DNA from: Cytobacillus oceanisediminis
GTDB lineage: Bacteria > Bacillota > Bacilli > Bacillales > Cytobacillaceae
Direction: 5' to 3'
Assembly (NCBI RefSeq): GCF_007830235.1
Contig: NZ_VLKI01000008.1
Span: 50,515 to 114,514 of the forward strand
Length of the DNA: 64,000 bases
The notes below the pieces were generated by a model. The model searched no databases. It saw only the letters and a list, made by a program, of their open reading frames with translations, and was not told where the DNA came from. A program made the translations under genes and the position numbers. Shown here piece by piece: positions 16,687-26,376 of the stretch (position 1 is the first letter of the stretch; each line of letters opens with the position of its first letter).

Positions 16687-16929
16687 GTTTAGCTGTGTTA
16701 AAGCTCATTGCTGATTTTGGCACCATGTTCGATTGGAGTGACAGGCGCGACTCCTAGAAAATACCTTCGCATTTCCTTCATGCGGTGTTTATTCAAGGAT
16801 GCTGGTTCAATGTCCTCCGGGAAAAGCCGGCCAGAAGGAGCCACCGCAGGCGCAAGGCGCCCAGGAGCGTCGGACCGCCCTAGGGTTCACTGAGCTTCTT
16901 GTCGGACAAGTTTAGCAGAGCTTTAATTT
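16683..16929 (-). mobile_element. Miniature inverted-repeat element, copy B (231 bp)
   Basis: The element spans 16691-16921 in reverse orientation. The flanks TTTAGTTT (16683-16690) and TTTAATTT (16922-16929) match at 7 of 8 positions. The plus-strand left end AGCTGTGTTAAAGCTCATTG and right end CAAGTTTAGCAGAGC are the family termini. The right flank overlaps the ykvI stop codon at 16928-16930. Confidence 0.7.
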
Positions 16930-17986
16930 AAACCTTTTTAGTATTTTCATCTCCATCAAAAGGCTTCATCCATAAAAGAATAATGAAGGTTAAGCTGACA
17001 TAACCGAAAATAGGATATAAGTAAGAAAGCAATGTTCCATAATTAATCAGGCTTATAAAATAGCAAATAACAAAAATGGCGCTGACAATTACAATACTCG
17101 GCAAAGATATATACTTTTTGATCTGTCTCTCGATCCCGAAGACATTGCCAATAACGGATGTAAAAATTTCACCATAAATCACAAAAACAAATATCCAATA
17201 AATAGATGATGCCAATGTTTTTACAATAGCAGCCATCGGGATATCATAAGCTTCGATATTCGGGAGCATAACAAGAGTTAAATGGCTTGAAATAAGGATA
17301 ATGGTTAACGCTGCTCCCCCTAGATATCCGCCCCATTTAATCGTTCGGTCATCATTTATTTCCGAAGCGACAGGTACTAAAACAGCCTGGGCCAATGTCA
17401 GGTTTAAAGCCGTATAAGAAAACGGAGCGACAACCGCTTTCCATCCATCTTCAGCAAAAGGAATAAACATGACCTGTTCCGAAAAATTGGGAAGACTTAT
17501 ACTGATAAACATCAAAATAAAACTAAATGCGATCATCATCGGAACAACAAATGTGTTCACAGCGAATAATCCGCGTATACCTACTATCATTGTAATGATC
17601 GTTAGCCCTATTGTAATGAAAAGGCCTGCCATTTTGCTGATCCCAATCTGCTCTTCAAAAACTGCTCCAGCTCCAGACAGCATCACTGCACAAACACCCA
17701 AAAGCATAAATAACATCAATATATTAATGGCAGAACCAAAAAACCTGCCAAAAAGGTATTCATTCAATTCCTGGTATGACGCAGCCTTTATACGGGCGGA
17801 GATTCGCATTAATTTTGATCCCAGAAAAATAAAAATATAGCCGCTCATTAAGATGCCTACTAAGCCGATAAAACCAAATCGGGAAAAAAACTCCACAATC
17901 TCTCTTCCAGTTGCAAAGCCCGCTCCCACCACGGTTCCCACATAAACGGCAGCGATCTGAAAAGCCGCCCCCCAGTTTGTTCTCAC
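16928..17986 (-). CDS. ykvI: YkvI family membrane protein
   Basis: This 352-residue integral membrane protein has about ten hydrophobic helices. The start (NWGAAFQIAAVYVGTVVGAGFATGREIVEFFSRFG) has the unwound glycine-rich first helix seen in LeuT-fold amino-acid/sodium transporters. B. subtilis YkvI is the match I recognise; its substrate is unknown. It is divergent from clpE, as in B. subtilis where the two genes are neighbours. A miniature element is inserted at its stop codon. Confidence 0.82.
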   Translation of the reverse strand: MRTNWGAAFQIAAVYVGTVVGAGFATGREIVEFFSRFGFIGLVGILMSGYIFIFLGSKLMRISARIKAASYQELNEYLFGRFFGSAINILMLFMLLGVCAVMLSGAGAVFEEQIGISKMAGLFITIGLTIITMIVGIRGLFAVNTFVVPMMIAFSFILMFISISLPNFSEQVMFIPFAEDGWKAVVAPFSYTALNLTLAQAVLVPVASEINDDRTIKWGGYLGGAALTIILISSHLTLVMLPNIEAYDIPMAAIVKTLASSIYWIFVFVIYGEIFTSVIGNVFGIERQIKKYISLPSIVIVSAIFVICYFISLINYGTLLSYLYPIFGYVSLTFIILLWMKPFDGDENTKKV

Positions 17987-18122
17987 TCAATCTCCTCCTT
18001 CACTTCCAATATATGAAGGCCAGGACAAACAAAGACGAGCTTTTTCCAATAAATGCTGAAAACCTCGTTTAGGAAGGGAAAAATAAATTACAAACTACTA
18101 AAAAATACCAGTAAAAAATTCT

Positions 18123-18177
18123 TGAAAGTCAAAAAAGGTCAAACTATAATAAGTTTATAAGGTCAAAGATAGTCAAA
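18123..18177 (+). promoter_or_regulatory. clpE promoter with two CtsR operators
   Basis: Two sites fit the CtsR consensus RGTCAAANANRGTCAAA or nearly so: AGTCAAAAAAGGTCAAA (18127-18143) and GGTCAAAGATAGTCAAA (18161-18177). TTGAAA (18123-18128) and TATAAT (18145-18150), 16 bases apart, form a sigma-A promoter that the first box overlaps. Repression by CtsR and heat induction are inferred. Confidence 0.9.
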
Positions 18178-18208
18178 GTCAGACCAATAAAAGATGGAGG
18201 TATGCTAA

Positions 18209-20368
18209 ATGCTTTGTCAAAAATGTCAAACAAAAAAAGCTAATGTACAATTGAAACTTAACGTAAATGGAAATGAGCGCAATTTAAATCTTTGCCACAG
18301 CTGTTACCAAACCGAGAAGCAAAAAAGCCTTACTTCCTTTGGACCGGCTCTGAATGGCTTTTCAGGTTTTGGCCAAATGCCTTTAGAGGATTTCTTTAAA
18401 AAGATGTCTTCCGCTCAAGGAAATGAAAACTTTTCACCTTTTCCATTAAAAGAAGCACCTAACCAAACCCATGGAAATGGCGGATTCATAGACCAATTTG
18501 GAAGAAATCTAACTCAGCTTGCAAAAGCTGGCTTAATTGATCCAGTCATAGGAAGAGATGAAGAAGTTAATCGTGTTATTGAAATATTAAATAGAAGAAG
18601 CAAGAACAATCCTGTATTAATCGGGGAGCCCGGGGTGGGTAAAACTGCTATCGCTGAAGGACTTGCAACAAAAATTTCTGAAGGCAGCGCGCCAAAAAAG
18701 CTTCTTAATAAGGAAGTCTATTTGCTTGATGTTGCATCTCTTGTTGCAAACACAGGAATCCGCGGCCAATTTGAAGAACGCATGAAGCAATTAATCTCTG
18801 AACTGCAGACACGCAAGAATGTTATTCTCTTTATCGATGAAATTCATTTGCTTGTCGGGGCTGGCTCAGCGGAAGGATCAATGGATGCAGGCAATATTTT
18901 AAAACCCGCTCTTGCAAGAGGGGAGCTTCAAGTTGTCGGTGCTACCACTTTAAAAGAATACCGCCAAATTGAAAAAGACCCTGCACTAGAGCGCAGATTC
19001 CAGCCGGTTCATGTACAAGAGCCAACAACTGATGAAGCGATTGAAATCCTAATGGGACTTAAGAAAAAATATGAAGATTACCATGAAGTTTCTTTTACTG
19101 ATGAAGCTATTAAGGCTTGTGTGCAATTATCAAGCCGCTATATTCAGGATCGATTCCTTCCTGACAAAGCAATCGATTTAATGGATGAAGCAGGTTCCAA
19201 AAGGAATCTTGAATCTGGCTATACGCCAGCTGAAGACATTGAAAAGCGCCTGGAAGAAATCAGCAAACAGAAACAGCTTGTCTTGAAAGAAGAAAAATAT
19301 GAAGAGGCTGCAAAACTTCGTGAAGAAGAATTAAAACTTCAAAAGGCATTAAATGGAGATAATAAGGCTGAACGTCCAGCTATTGAAGTAAGCCATATTC
19401 AGGAGATCATCGAAAAGAAAACCGGCATTCCTGTCGGCAAGCTTGTAAAAGATGAGCAGGAAAAAATGCAAAACCTTGAAGCGAGCCTTGCTGAAAAGGT
19501 AATTGGCCAACAAGTAGCTGTGCAAAAAGTTTCTAAAGCCATTCGCCGAAGCCGTGCAGGACTGAAATCTAAGCATCGTCCAATTGGTTCTTTTCTCTTC
19601 GTAGGACCAACAGGGGTTGGCAAAACAGAATTAACCAAAACGCTTGCTGAGGAATTATTCGGTTCCAAAGAAAATATGATTAGGCTCGATATGAGTGAAT
19701 ATATGGAAAAACACAGCATAGCCAAGATCATCGGTTCACCTCCTGGATATGTCGGACATGACGAAGCAGGACAGCTGACAGAAAAGGTCCGGAGAAACCC
19801 ATACAGCATTATTTTGCTGGATGAGATTGAAAAAGCCCACCCTGATGTCCAGCACATGTTCCTGCAGATCCTTGAAGATGGACGCCTGACAGACAGCCAG
19901 GGCAGAACTGTAAGCTTTAAGGATACCGTCATTATCATGACGAGCAACGCCGGAGTAGGCCATAAAGAAATACACGTAGGCTTCGGGACTACTGATGCAG
20001 TAAAAGAATCAAGCATTCTCGACTCACTTGGAAGTTTCTTCAAATCTGAATTCCTGAATCGTTTTGATAGCATTATTGAATTCAAAGCATTAGAAAAAGA
20101 ACATCTATTGAAAATTGTCGACTTAATGCTAAATGACCTTCAGGAAACATTAGAAGAACAAGAAATTGAGCTGACTGTAACACCGGAAGCCAAGGAGAAA
20201 TTGGCCGAAGATGGATACCACCCTGCTTTTGGTGCACGCCCATTAAGAAGGGTTATCCAGGATGAGCTTGAAGACAAAATAGCTGATTTCATCATTGACC
20301 ATGGCGGCAGCAACAAACTTCAAGCTATGCTAGAAAACGAGAAAATCATCATTAAAACGATCAGCTAA
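18209..20368 (+). CDS. clpE: ATP-dependent Clp protease ATP-binding subunit ClpE
   Basis: This is a 719-residue Hsp100 unfoldase that partners with ClpP. The N-terminal zinc finger (C3, C6, C29, C32) is the hallmark of ClpE. The first AAA+ domain has Walker A GEPGVGKT and Walker [11 protein letters not shown] short coiled middle domain with a UVR-like segment ([17 protein letters not shown]) follows. The second AAA+ domain has GPTGVGKTE and [10 protein letters not shown], with sensor 2 GARPLRR near the end. Two CtsR boxes cover the promoter, consistent with heat-shock control. It is transcribed alone and followed by a terminator. Confidence 0.97.
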   Translation: MLCQKCQTKKANVQLKLNVNGNERNLNLCHSCYQTEKQKSLTSFGPALNGFSGFGQMPLEDFFKKMSSAQGNENFSPFPLKEAPNQTHGNGGFIDQFGRNLTQLAKAGLIDPVIGRDEEVNRVIEILNRRSKNNPVLIGEPGVGKTAIAEGLATKISEGSAPKKLLNKEVYLLDVASLVANTGIRGQFEERMKQLISELQTRKNVILFIDEIHLLVGAGSAEGSMDAGNILKPALARGELQVVGATTLKEYRQIEKDPALERRFQPVHVQEPTTDEAIEILMGLKKKYEDYHEVSFTDEAIKACVQLSSRYIQDRFLPDKAIDLMDEAGSKRNLESGYTPAEDIEKRLEEISKQKQLVLKEEKYEEAAKLREEELKLQKALNGDNKAERPAIEVSHIQEIIEKKTGIPVGKLVKDEQEKMQNLEASLAEKVIGQQVAVQKVSKAIRRSRAGLKSKHRPIGSFLFVGPTGVGKTELTKTLAEELFGSKENMIRLDMSEYMEKHSIAKIIGSPPGYVGHDEAGQLTEKVRRNPYSIILLDEIEKAHPDVQHMFLQILEDGRLTDSQGRTVSFKDTVIIMTSNAGVGHKEIHVGFGTTDAVKESSILDSLGSFFKSEFLNRFDSIIEFKALEKEHLLKIVDLMLNDLQETLEEQEIELTVTPEAKEKLAEDGYHPAFGARPLRRVIQDELEDKIADFIIDHGGSNKLQAMLENEKIIIKTIS

Positions 20369-20380
20369 TTGTGAATTAGA

Positions 20381-20413
20381 AAGAGCCGGAATTAATTTCC
20401 GGCTCTTTTTTTA
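20381..20413 (+). terminator. Terminator of clpE
   Basis: AAGAGCCGGAA and TTCCGGCTCTT form an 11-bp stem, followed by seven Ts. Confidence 0.88.
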
Positions 20414-20414
20414 A

Positions 20415-20625
20415 GGCTGTTTTCTCATAGATTATTGTTTACCTTGTAAATGATGCCCGTTGATTTCCGTTGCGGGCACGCAGCGAACCCGCGGGGAGGA
20501 ATGAGAGCCTCCTCGGCTTCGCCTGTGGGGTCTCTAACCCCCTCTCCTCCCGCAGGACATTGAATAAACATCCAAGAATATACACCGCACGAAGGAAATG
20601 CGAATGCATTTTCGAGGAGCTCTTT
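20415..20625 (+). repeat. Divergent, right-truncated copy C of the miniature element
   Basis: The family core is present: GTTGATTTCCG, CGCGGG, the GCCTCCTCGGC hairpin, CCCGCAGGACATTGAATAA and AAATGCGAATGCATTT. The left end is a variant, GGCTGTTTTCTCATAG, beginning at 20415. The right terminus is missing where the M3 peptidase gene begins at 20631. No target duplication is visible. Confidence 0.6.
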
Positions 20626-20630
20626 TCTAG

Positions 20631-22325
20631 TTATAAGCTCTTGTCATCCACTGAGTTCAGCCAATTTTCTATTTCCCCTATAACGGACTCGACACAGCCA
20701 GCTTCAAATGGGGAAATCAGGCTGGCTTCTTTTACAAGCCCTGTAAATGGCTTGCTTCCTCCAAGCTGGCATAGTTTTAAATAGTCATTCCATGCCTCTT
20801 CCTGATTCTCTCTGGAACGCTTCCAGAATTGGAATGCACAAATTTGTGCAATTGTATAATCGATATAATAAAACGGTGAATTATAGATATGGCCCTGGCG
20901 CTGCCAGAAACCGCCATTTTCCAAATACGCGTTGCCATCATAATCTTTGTGCGGCAGGTATTTCTTTTCGATTTCTCTCCAAGCCTGTTTTCTTTCCTGT
21001 GGTGTTGCTTCCGGATTTTCATAAACCCGATGCTGGAATTCGTCAACAGAGACTCCATATGGCAAAAATAATAAACCGCCGCTTAAATGAGAAAATTTAT
21101 ATTTCTCCGTATCTTCCTTAAAGAAACCATCCATCCATGGCCAAGTGAAAAACTCCATGCTCATTGAATGAATCTCGGCAGCTTCGTAGGTTGGCCAATT
21201 GTATTCAGGTATCTCAAAATGGCTGCTTGAATAAACCTGGAAAGCATGTCCTGCTTCATGCGTAAGAACATCAATATCTCCTGAAGTACCATTGAAGTTA
21301 GAAAAAATGAACGGAGATTTATAGTTTTCAATATAGGTGCAATAGCCGCCACCCGCTTTGCCCTTCTTGGCAACCAGGTCCATGAGATTATTTTCTCTCA
21401 TATAGGTGAAAAATTCGCTTGTCTCCTTGGATAGCTCATCATACATTTTTTGTCCGTTTTCAATGATCCAATCAGGATCTCCCTTCGGTACAGCATTGCC
21501 TGTTTTGAATTCAAAACCTTCATCATAGTATTTAAGTTTATCAACACCGATGCGTTCCCTCTGGCGCTCTTTCAGCTTGGTGGCAATTGGAACAATAAAT
21601 TCTTCCACCTGCTTGCGGAATTTGGCAACCATCTCAGCATTATAATCAGTACGGTACATACGGAAATAAGCTAGCTCAACAAAGTTTTTATAGCCAAGTT
21701 TAAGTGCGATTTCTGTTCTGACTTTAACCAGTTCGTCATAAATGCGATCCAGCTCGCTCTCGTTATCTGCTAAAAATCCAAAACGGGCCTCGCTGGCTTT
21801 TTTCCGCATTTCGCGATCAGTGGATTCAGTAAATGGCTCCAATTGGGCTAGAGTGCGCTCTTCACCCTCGAAATCGATTTTTGCTGAGGCAATTAATTTT
21901 GTATATTCGGATGAAAGCTTATTTTCCTTTTGCAAGAAAGGAACAATTTCAGGAGAGAAAACCTTTAGCTGCGCCTCAGCAAGCGCAAATAGCTGATTCC
22001 CCCATTTTGCTTCAAGCTCAGCCCGAAACTTGGAATTAACCAATGCTTGATAATACTTTGTAACAAACCCTTCCACTTCCGGCTGAATTTCATCCATATA
22101 ATCCTGCTCAGCCTTATAAAACTCATCATTTGTATCGACAGAATGACGGATATAGCAAAGATTAAACATCGTGCCGATATCATTGCGAATATCATTAATT
22201 TCTTTCATTGCAGTGTTTTGCTCTTCTGCAGTAGCCGCACTTTCAAACTTCTCAAGCGCTGCTTCGAATTGTCCCTTAACTTTCTCTAAATCCGGCCGAA
22301 CATATGTATATTCTTCGAACCTCAT
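20631..22325 (-). CDS. M3 family oligoendopeptidase (PepF-like)
   Basis: This is a 564-residue cytosolic zinc metallopeptidase. The zinc motif HEAGH lies in DVLTHEAGHAFQVYSS, with the downstream Glu expected in YEAAEIHSMSMEFF. Family M3B oligoendopeptidases cleave peptides of roughly 5-20 residues and help recycle peptides. ATG at 22325 is taken because GGGGGG lies eight to nine bases before it; a longer frame to 22361 lacks a ribosome-binding site. Length fits the family. The gene end abuts a truncated miniature element and has no clear terminator of its own. Confidence 0.88.
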   Translation of the reverse strand: MRFEEYTYVRPDLEKVKGQFEAALEKFESAATAEEQNTAMKEINDIRNDIGTMFNLCYIRHSVDTNDEFYKAEQDYMDEIQPEVEGFVTKYYQALVNSKFRAELEAKWGNQLFALAEAQLKVFSPEIVPFLQKENKLSSEYTKLIASAKIDFEGEERTLAQLEPFTESTDREMRKKASEARFGFLADNESELDRIYDELVKVRTEIALKLGYKNFVELAYFRMYRTDYNAEMVAKFRKQVEEFIVPIATKLKERQRERIGVDKLKYYDEGFEFKTGNAVPKGDPDWIIENGQKMYDELSKETSEFFTYMRENNLMDLVAKKGKAGGGYCTYIENYKSPFIFSNFNGTSGDIDVLTHEAGHAFQVYSSSHFEIPEYNWPTYEAAEIHSMSMEFFTWPWMDGFFKEDTEKYKFSHLSGGLLFLPYGVSVDEFQHRVYENPEATPQERKQAWREIEKKYLPHKDYDGNAYLENGGFWQRQGHIYNSPFYYIDYTIAQICAFQFWKRSRENQEEAWNDYLKLCQLGGSKPFTGLVKEASLISPFEAGCVESVIGEIENWLNSVDDKSL

Positions 22326-22427
22326 TTTTATTGCCCCCCTTGTATGTAATAACCATTTCAAAAACCACTAAACTATTTCGACAATATTTGGTTAATTCCT
22401 TCTGAAATTAAATATTCCGCGGTTATT

Positions 22428-22503
22428 AAAAATAAGGCTATGTTAAACTTCCCTGATGATTTCCGCACCAATCAACAATTGGCTTTAGCATAGCCAAAAC
22501 AAA
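22428..22503 (+). mobile_element. Miniature inverted-repeat element, copy D, minimal form (60 bp)
   Basis: The element spans 22436-22495: left end GGCTATGTTAAACTTCCC, then ATGATTTCCGCACCAATCAAC, and right end GGCTTTAGCATAGCC. The GC-rich interior is absent. The flanks AAAAATAA and AAAACAAA match at 6 of 8. It shows that the termini persist without the core. Confidence 0.6.
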
Positions 22504-22526
22504 AAACAGCCAATTAAGGCTGTTTT
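22496..22526 (-). terminator. Terminator of the MarR-type gene
   Basis: AAAACAGCC (22503-22511) and GGCTGTTTT (22518-22526) form a stem that runs into Ts on the minus strand. Confidence 0.75.
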
Positions 22527-22528
22527 GG

Positions 22529-22990
22529 TTATTCGCCGGCTTCTGTTTTTTTCTCATTGGAAATCGATAAGCCAAGTTTCTTTAATAATTCGATGGCAGT
22601 GTCTTTTTCCTTTTCAGTGAGCTCGGACATCAATGAATGGATATGTTTTTCGTGATCAGGAAAAATATCTTCAATAAACGCTTTTCCTTCTTCAGTTATT
22701 TGCGCAAAAGTAACCCTTCTATCATTCGGACAGGCTACCCTTTTCAAAAAACCTTTTTGTTCAAGCTTGTCCACTACATAAGTGATGCTTCCGCTTGCTA
22801 AGAGGATTTTCCCCCCAATTTGCTGTAAGGGCTGGTCTCCTTTATGGTACAGGAGCTCCAAAACAGCAAACTCAGTCGGGTTTAACCCGTAGGTTTGTAT
22901 CAGTTTATTTACATTTTCATTTATTGCCCTGTAAGCTCTAGAGAGGACAATAAATAACTTCAACGATTGGTCAATCTTTTCAGAACCCAT
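22529..22990 (-). CDS. mhqR: MarR family transcriptional regulator (MhqR-like)
   Basis: This is a 153-residue winged-helix repressor. The recognition region PLQQIGGKILLASGSITYVVDKLEQKGFLKR and the wing ACPNDRRVTFAQIT are classic MarR. B. subtilis MhqR (YkvE), a repressor of quinone/azo detoxification genes, lies near clpE and motAB there; the same neighbourhood and sequence style suggest orthology, but it is not proven. ATG at 22990 is chosen because AAAGGG lies in front of it. No cysteine-based sensor is obvious beyond one Cys in the wing. Confidence 0.72.
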   Translation of the reverse strand: MGSEKIDQSLKLFIVLSRAYRAINENVNKLIQTYGLNPTEFAVLELLYHKGDQPLQQIGGKILLASGSITYVVDKLEQKGFLKRVACPNDRRVTFAQITEEGKAFIEDIFPDHEKHIHSLMSELTEKEKDTAIELLKKLGLSISNEKKTEAGE

Positions 22991-23095
22991 TATATCCAAT
23001 CCCTTTACCATTAAATTAGTAGCGATTTCATCATTATAGTTCTAAATTATTATAGGTAACAGGAAGAAAGCTGTCAATTTGCCAGCTGCTATGTG

Positions 23096-24679
23096 TCACT
23101 CCCCCGCTAGCACTCTCCAGTTATGATTTAATGACGGTGTTATTTCTTTCTTTTCTAAAAAATAGTTGGCAAGCAGTTCTGCCATATCCGTTTGGATTTC
23201 TTTAACTACCGGTTTATCCTTGAACATCGTATAGCCACCTCCTCCGGCAGCCCGGTAATTATTCATGACTACCTCATACTGCGTATCTTCTTCAACTGGG
23301 CGGCCTTTATACTGAAGTTCTCTGACCCGGTCACCTGCCGTCCGTGTGACATCAATTACGTATTGAATTCCTTCCCACATATCGTAATTATAATGCTGTG
23401 GCTTAGGAAATGAAAAGTCAGGGTTCACGATAATTTGCCCGTCATCATCCAACTCAAAATAGGAAGCTGAACGCTCCAAAGCATCTTTAATGTCCTTTCC
23501 GGAAACTCTGAGGACACTCAAAGAGTTGGGATAAATATAGTTGGAAACAATCTCCCTCATCGTTACATGATGGCTGAGCCCAGGTGCACCTTCATGAAAC
23601 AAAGCAGTACACGAAATATCCGCTCCTGCCGCTTCCATTTGCACCTTGTTAATAAACTCTATAAGCGGATGCTCCTTTAATCGGGCTTCGAATATATCAT
23701 TAATAAGCATATCCCCATCAATTTCTCCGATTACTGTATCCAGCCATTTTTGCGTTTTGGATTCAAAGTAACCGGCTATATGGAGAATCTCCTCATCTGC
23801 CGCAGCCTCTTTTGCGGAAATCAAAGTTGAGCGTTTCTCATCAATAAGCCAGTCATTGTGTTTCTTTTTGAATTTAACGGTAACCTTTGCAAGCGCCTGG
23901 CCATTAAATCCAGGCTGGACAACTGCCACTCCGTTAATCTTTATCCCTTCAAGAAAACGGTGCTGATGCCCAGTGATCAGCACATCGATCCCCGGCACTT
24001 CTGTACAAATCCTGTACGCTTCATTTTCCCCTGTTTGCTCTTCCGTTTTTTCGCCAGTGCTTAGATCCCTTTCAAATCCTCCATGATAAGATACGATGAT
24101 CAGGTCAGGCTTTTCTTCCTCTTGAACATATGGAATCCATCTTTTTAAACTGGACACAGCAGATTCAAAGGCTATATTTTCAATATGCTGCTTTTTCTCC
24201 CAATTTGGTATATATTGGGTTGTTACCCCAATAACTGCAGCTTTTAAGCCGTTCCCAAATGTTTTTATTTTATAAGGAAGTCCGAAATAGGTTTCCTTTG
24301 TGGAGCTAAATAAAATATTGGCTGCAAGCCAGGGAAAGTTGGATTCACTGACTGCTCTTGCTAGTATGCTCTTGCCATAATTAAATTCATGGTTGCCCAC
24401 GACAGCTGCATCATATTCCAGCTTATTTAATATTTGAATCATAGGGTTTTTTTGGCTGCTTAAGTAGCGGGAATAATAATAAGTTAAAGGCGTGCCCTGG
24501 ATTAGGTCTCCATTATCTATAAGGATTGAAATCTCCGCCTGTTCCCTTTCTTTCTTTATAAGTGCTGCAAGCTTGCCTAATCCATGCTCTGCATTCTCTC
24601 CCGTACCATACAAATAAGGGAAGATATGGCCATGAATATCGCTTGTAGCTAAAATGGACAGCATAATTTCAGCTTTCAT
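23096..24679 (-). CDS. Metallophosphoesterase/5'-nucleotidase family protein
   Basis: This 527-residue protein has the two-domain 5'-nucleotidase/UshA layout. The N-terminal calcineurin-like metal centre includes DIHGHIFP, DNGDLIQGTP, GNHEFNYG, SYHGGFE and GHQHRFL. The C-terminal substrate-binding domain has the NNYRAAGGGGYTMF motif. There is no signal peptide or wall anchor, so a cytosolic enzyme like B. subtilis YunD is inferred, hydrolysing nucleoside monophosphates, cyclic nucleotides or a related phosphoester. AAGGAGGGG precedes ATG at 24679. It is divergent from a histidine kinase. Confidence 0.85.
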   Translation of the reverse strand: MKAEIMLSILATSDIHGHIFPYLYGTGENAEHGLGKLAALIKKEREQAEISILIDNGDLIQGTPLTYYYSRYLSSQKNPMIQILNKLEYDAAVVGNHEFNYGKSILARAVSESNFPWLAANILFSSTKETYFGLPYKIKTFGNGLKAAVIGVTTQYIPNWEKKQHIENIAFESAVSSLKRWIPYVQEEEKPDLIIVSYHGGFERDLSTGEKTEEQTGENEAYRICTEVPGIDVLITGHQHRFLEGIKINGVAVVQPGFNGQALAKVTVKFKKKHNDWLIDEKRSTLISAKEAAADEEILHIAGYFESKTQKWLDTVIGEIDGDMLINDIFEARLKEHPLIEFINKVQMEAAGADISCTALFHEGAPGLSHHVTMREIVSNYIYPNSLSVLRVSGKDIKDALERSASYFELDDDGQIIVNPDFSFPKPQHYNYDMWEGIQYVIDVTRTAGDRVRELQYKGRPVEEDTQYEVVMNNYRAAGGGGYTMFKDKPVVKEIQTDMAELLANYFLEKKEITPSLNHNWRVLAGE

Positions 24680-24810
24680 TAAACCCCTCCTTACTTATTA
24701 AAATATCATTGCGGAGACAGAAATAAACCTCTATCGGCACAAAATGGTATAATATTGATATTGCAGGATAGATGCGGACAAATCAACCTTAAAACTTTGG
24801 AGTTAATAAA

Positions 24811-26316
24811 ATGAACAGTCGATACGGAAATTTATTTTTATATGTAATTGTTGTTATTATCCCCACATTAATCGGCAGCTTTTTTTTCTATATGGACGCT
24901 GTGAAGCAAAATGATGAAGATAGGCTTGAAGAAGCAAAATGGATTGGCTCCATTCATCAGAGGAGCTGGGACCAGTTTATTTCCGAGACAGTCACTACAC
25001 TTGAGATGTTATCGTTGACTGCAGGGACTGTAAATACTGAATTTGAAAAGCTGGAGCCTCTCTTGCGGCAGGCCCATCAAATGGATCCTCGCTATGGAGG
25101 GATCTACCTTTTAAATACCAACGGAAAAGTGTTAACAGGTTCAAATCAATTTTTGACGGACTCTTATTTATCTGATAAAGAATATATAAAAGAGGTTTCA
25201 AGAACGAAGGACATTATTATTTCAAACAGCCAGGAAACCTTAGCAAATGGACAAACAGTCATTGGCATCGGAAAGCCGGTAGTGAATGAAGACGGTGAGC
25301 TTTTATCTATTATTGTCGCACATATGAGGGTAGACTACGTCCAAAATATCATGAGGCTGCTTACACCTGATGCAAAATTATCGGTACTAAATTCTGATAG
25401 GAAAACCATTATGGATATCAATATGGATGGAGACTCCTCTTTTTCCGACCATAACAGTATTTCCATTCCAATAGATAGGCTTCCCTGGAGTGTAAATGTT
25501 GAATTGCCAGCTAGAGATGTTTGGGAAATTATTAAGGGTGCAGCCCAATTTATACTGGTTATGTTAATAATCAGCCATATCCTGTTTCTCTTTATAAAAT
25601 ATTTAAAGCTGAAAAAGCAGGCTCAGAATGAAAAAAAAGAAAATGAGCTTCAAAAGCTTGAGCTGGTAGGCACATTGGCAGCCAGCACAGCCCATGAAAT
25701 CAGAAATCCGTTAACCGGCATAAAAGGGCTTATCCAGCTCTTAAGTGAGAAATACACGAACACGCAGGACCAGTATTATTTTTCAGTTATTAACGATGAA
25801 ATCAGCAGAATCAATGAAATTGTCAGTGAATTTTTAATCCTCGGGAAACCGACAGCCCAAAAAACAGAAACACTTGACCTTAGGAATATCATTAAGGATT
25901 TAGTACCTTTGATCATCTCTGAAGCAAATTTACACAATGTTCATTTCCAATCTTCTTTGCCGGATGAGCCTGTGATGGTAAATTGTACGAAGGACCAAAT
26001 GAAACAGGTCATACTGAATATAACAAAAAATGCTTTTGAATCAATGGAAAACGGCGGAGAATTGACCATAAAACTGAACAGGCTTCCAACCAAGTGCCAG
26101 CTGAAGATTATCGACACTGGTTCCGGAATACCGGAGAGTGAGATGGAAAAAATATTTAATCCGTTTTATACCTCGAAGGATACGGGAACCGGACTCGGGC
26201 TCGTTGTCTGCAGGCGAATCCTCCAGTCTTCTGGCGGGGAAATCTTTATAACAAGCAAGGAGAACAAGGGTACACAAGTGGATATCTTCTTGCCCCTCAA
26301 CGGAAATAAAGGATAA
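24811..26316 (+). CDS. Membrane sensor histidine kinase with extracellular Cache-type domain
   Basis: This 501-residue kinase has one membrane helix near 8-27 and an extracellular sensor of about 210 residues with a double-Cache look (YGGIYLLNTNGKVLTGSNQF, TVIGIGKPVVNEDGELLSIIVAHMR). A second helix is near 245-265. HisKA has the phosphoacceptor His in STAHEIRNPLTGIKG, and HATPase has N (NITKNAFESM), G1 (DTGSGIPE) and G2 (GTGLGLVV) boxes. The HEIRNPLT form is common to sporulation phosphorelay kinases (KinA-E), and no response regulator is adjacent, so it may feed Spo0F. The ligand is unknown. Confidence 0.85.
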   Translation: MNSRYGNLFLYVIVVIIPTLIGSFFFYMDAVKQNDEDRLEEAKWIGSIHQRSWDQFISETVTTLEMLSLTAGTVNTEFEKLEPLLRQAHQMDPRYGGIYLLNTNGKVLTGSNQFLTDSYLSDKEYIKEVSRTKDIIISNSQETLANGQTVIGIGKPVVNEDGELLSIIVAHMRVDYVQNIMRLLTPDAKLSVLNSDRKTIMDINMDGDSSFSDHNSISIPIDRLPWSVNVELPARDVWEIIKGAAQFILVMLIISHILFLFIKYLKLKKQAQNEKKENELQKLELVGTLAASTAHEIRNPLTGIKGLIQLLSEKYTNTQDQYYFSVINDEISRINEIVSEFLILGKPTAQKTETLDLRNIIKDLVPLIISEANLHNVHFQSSLPDEPVMVNCTKDQMKQVILNITKNAFESMENGGELTIKLNRLPTKCQLKIIDTGSGIPESEMEKIFNPFYTSKDTGTGLGLVVCRRILQSSGGEIFITSKENKGTQVDIFLPLNGNKG

Positions 26317-26376
26317 TATATAGGATTTTAGAAAAGGTGCCTTCACAAATGTGATTGGCACCTTTTTATATCTGAC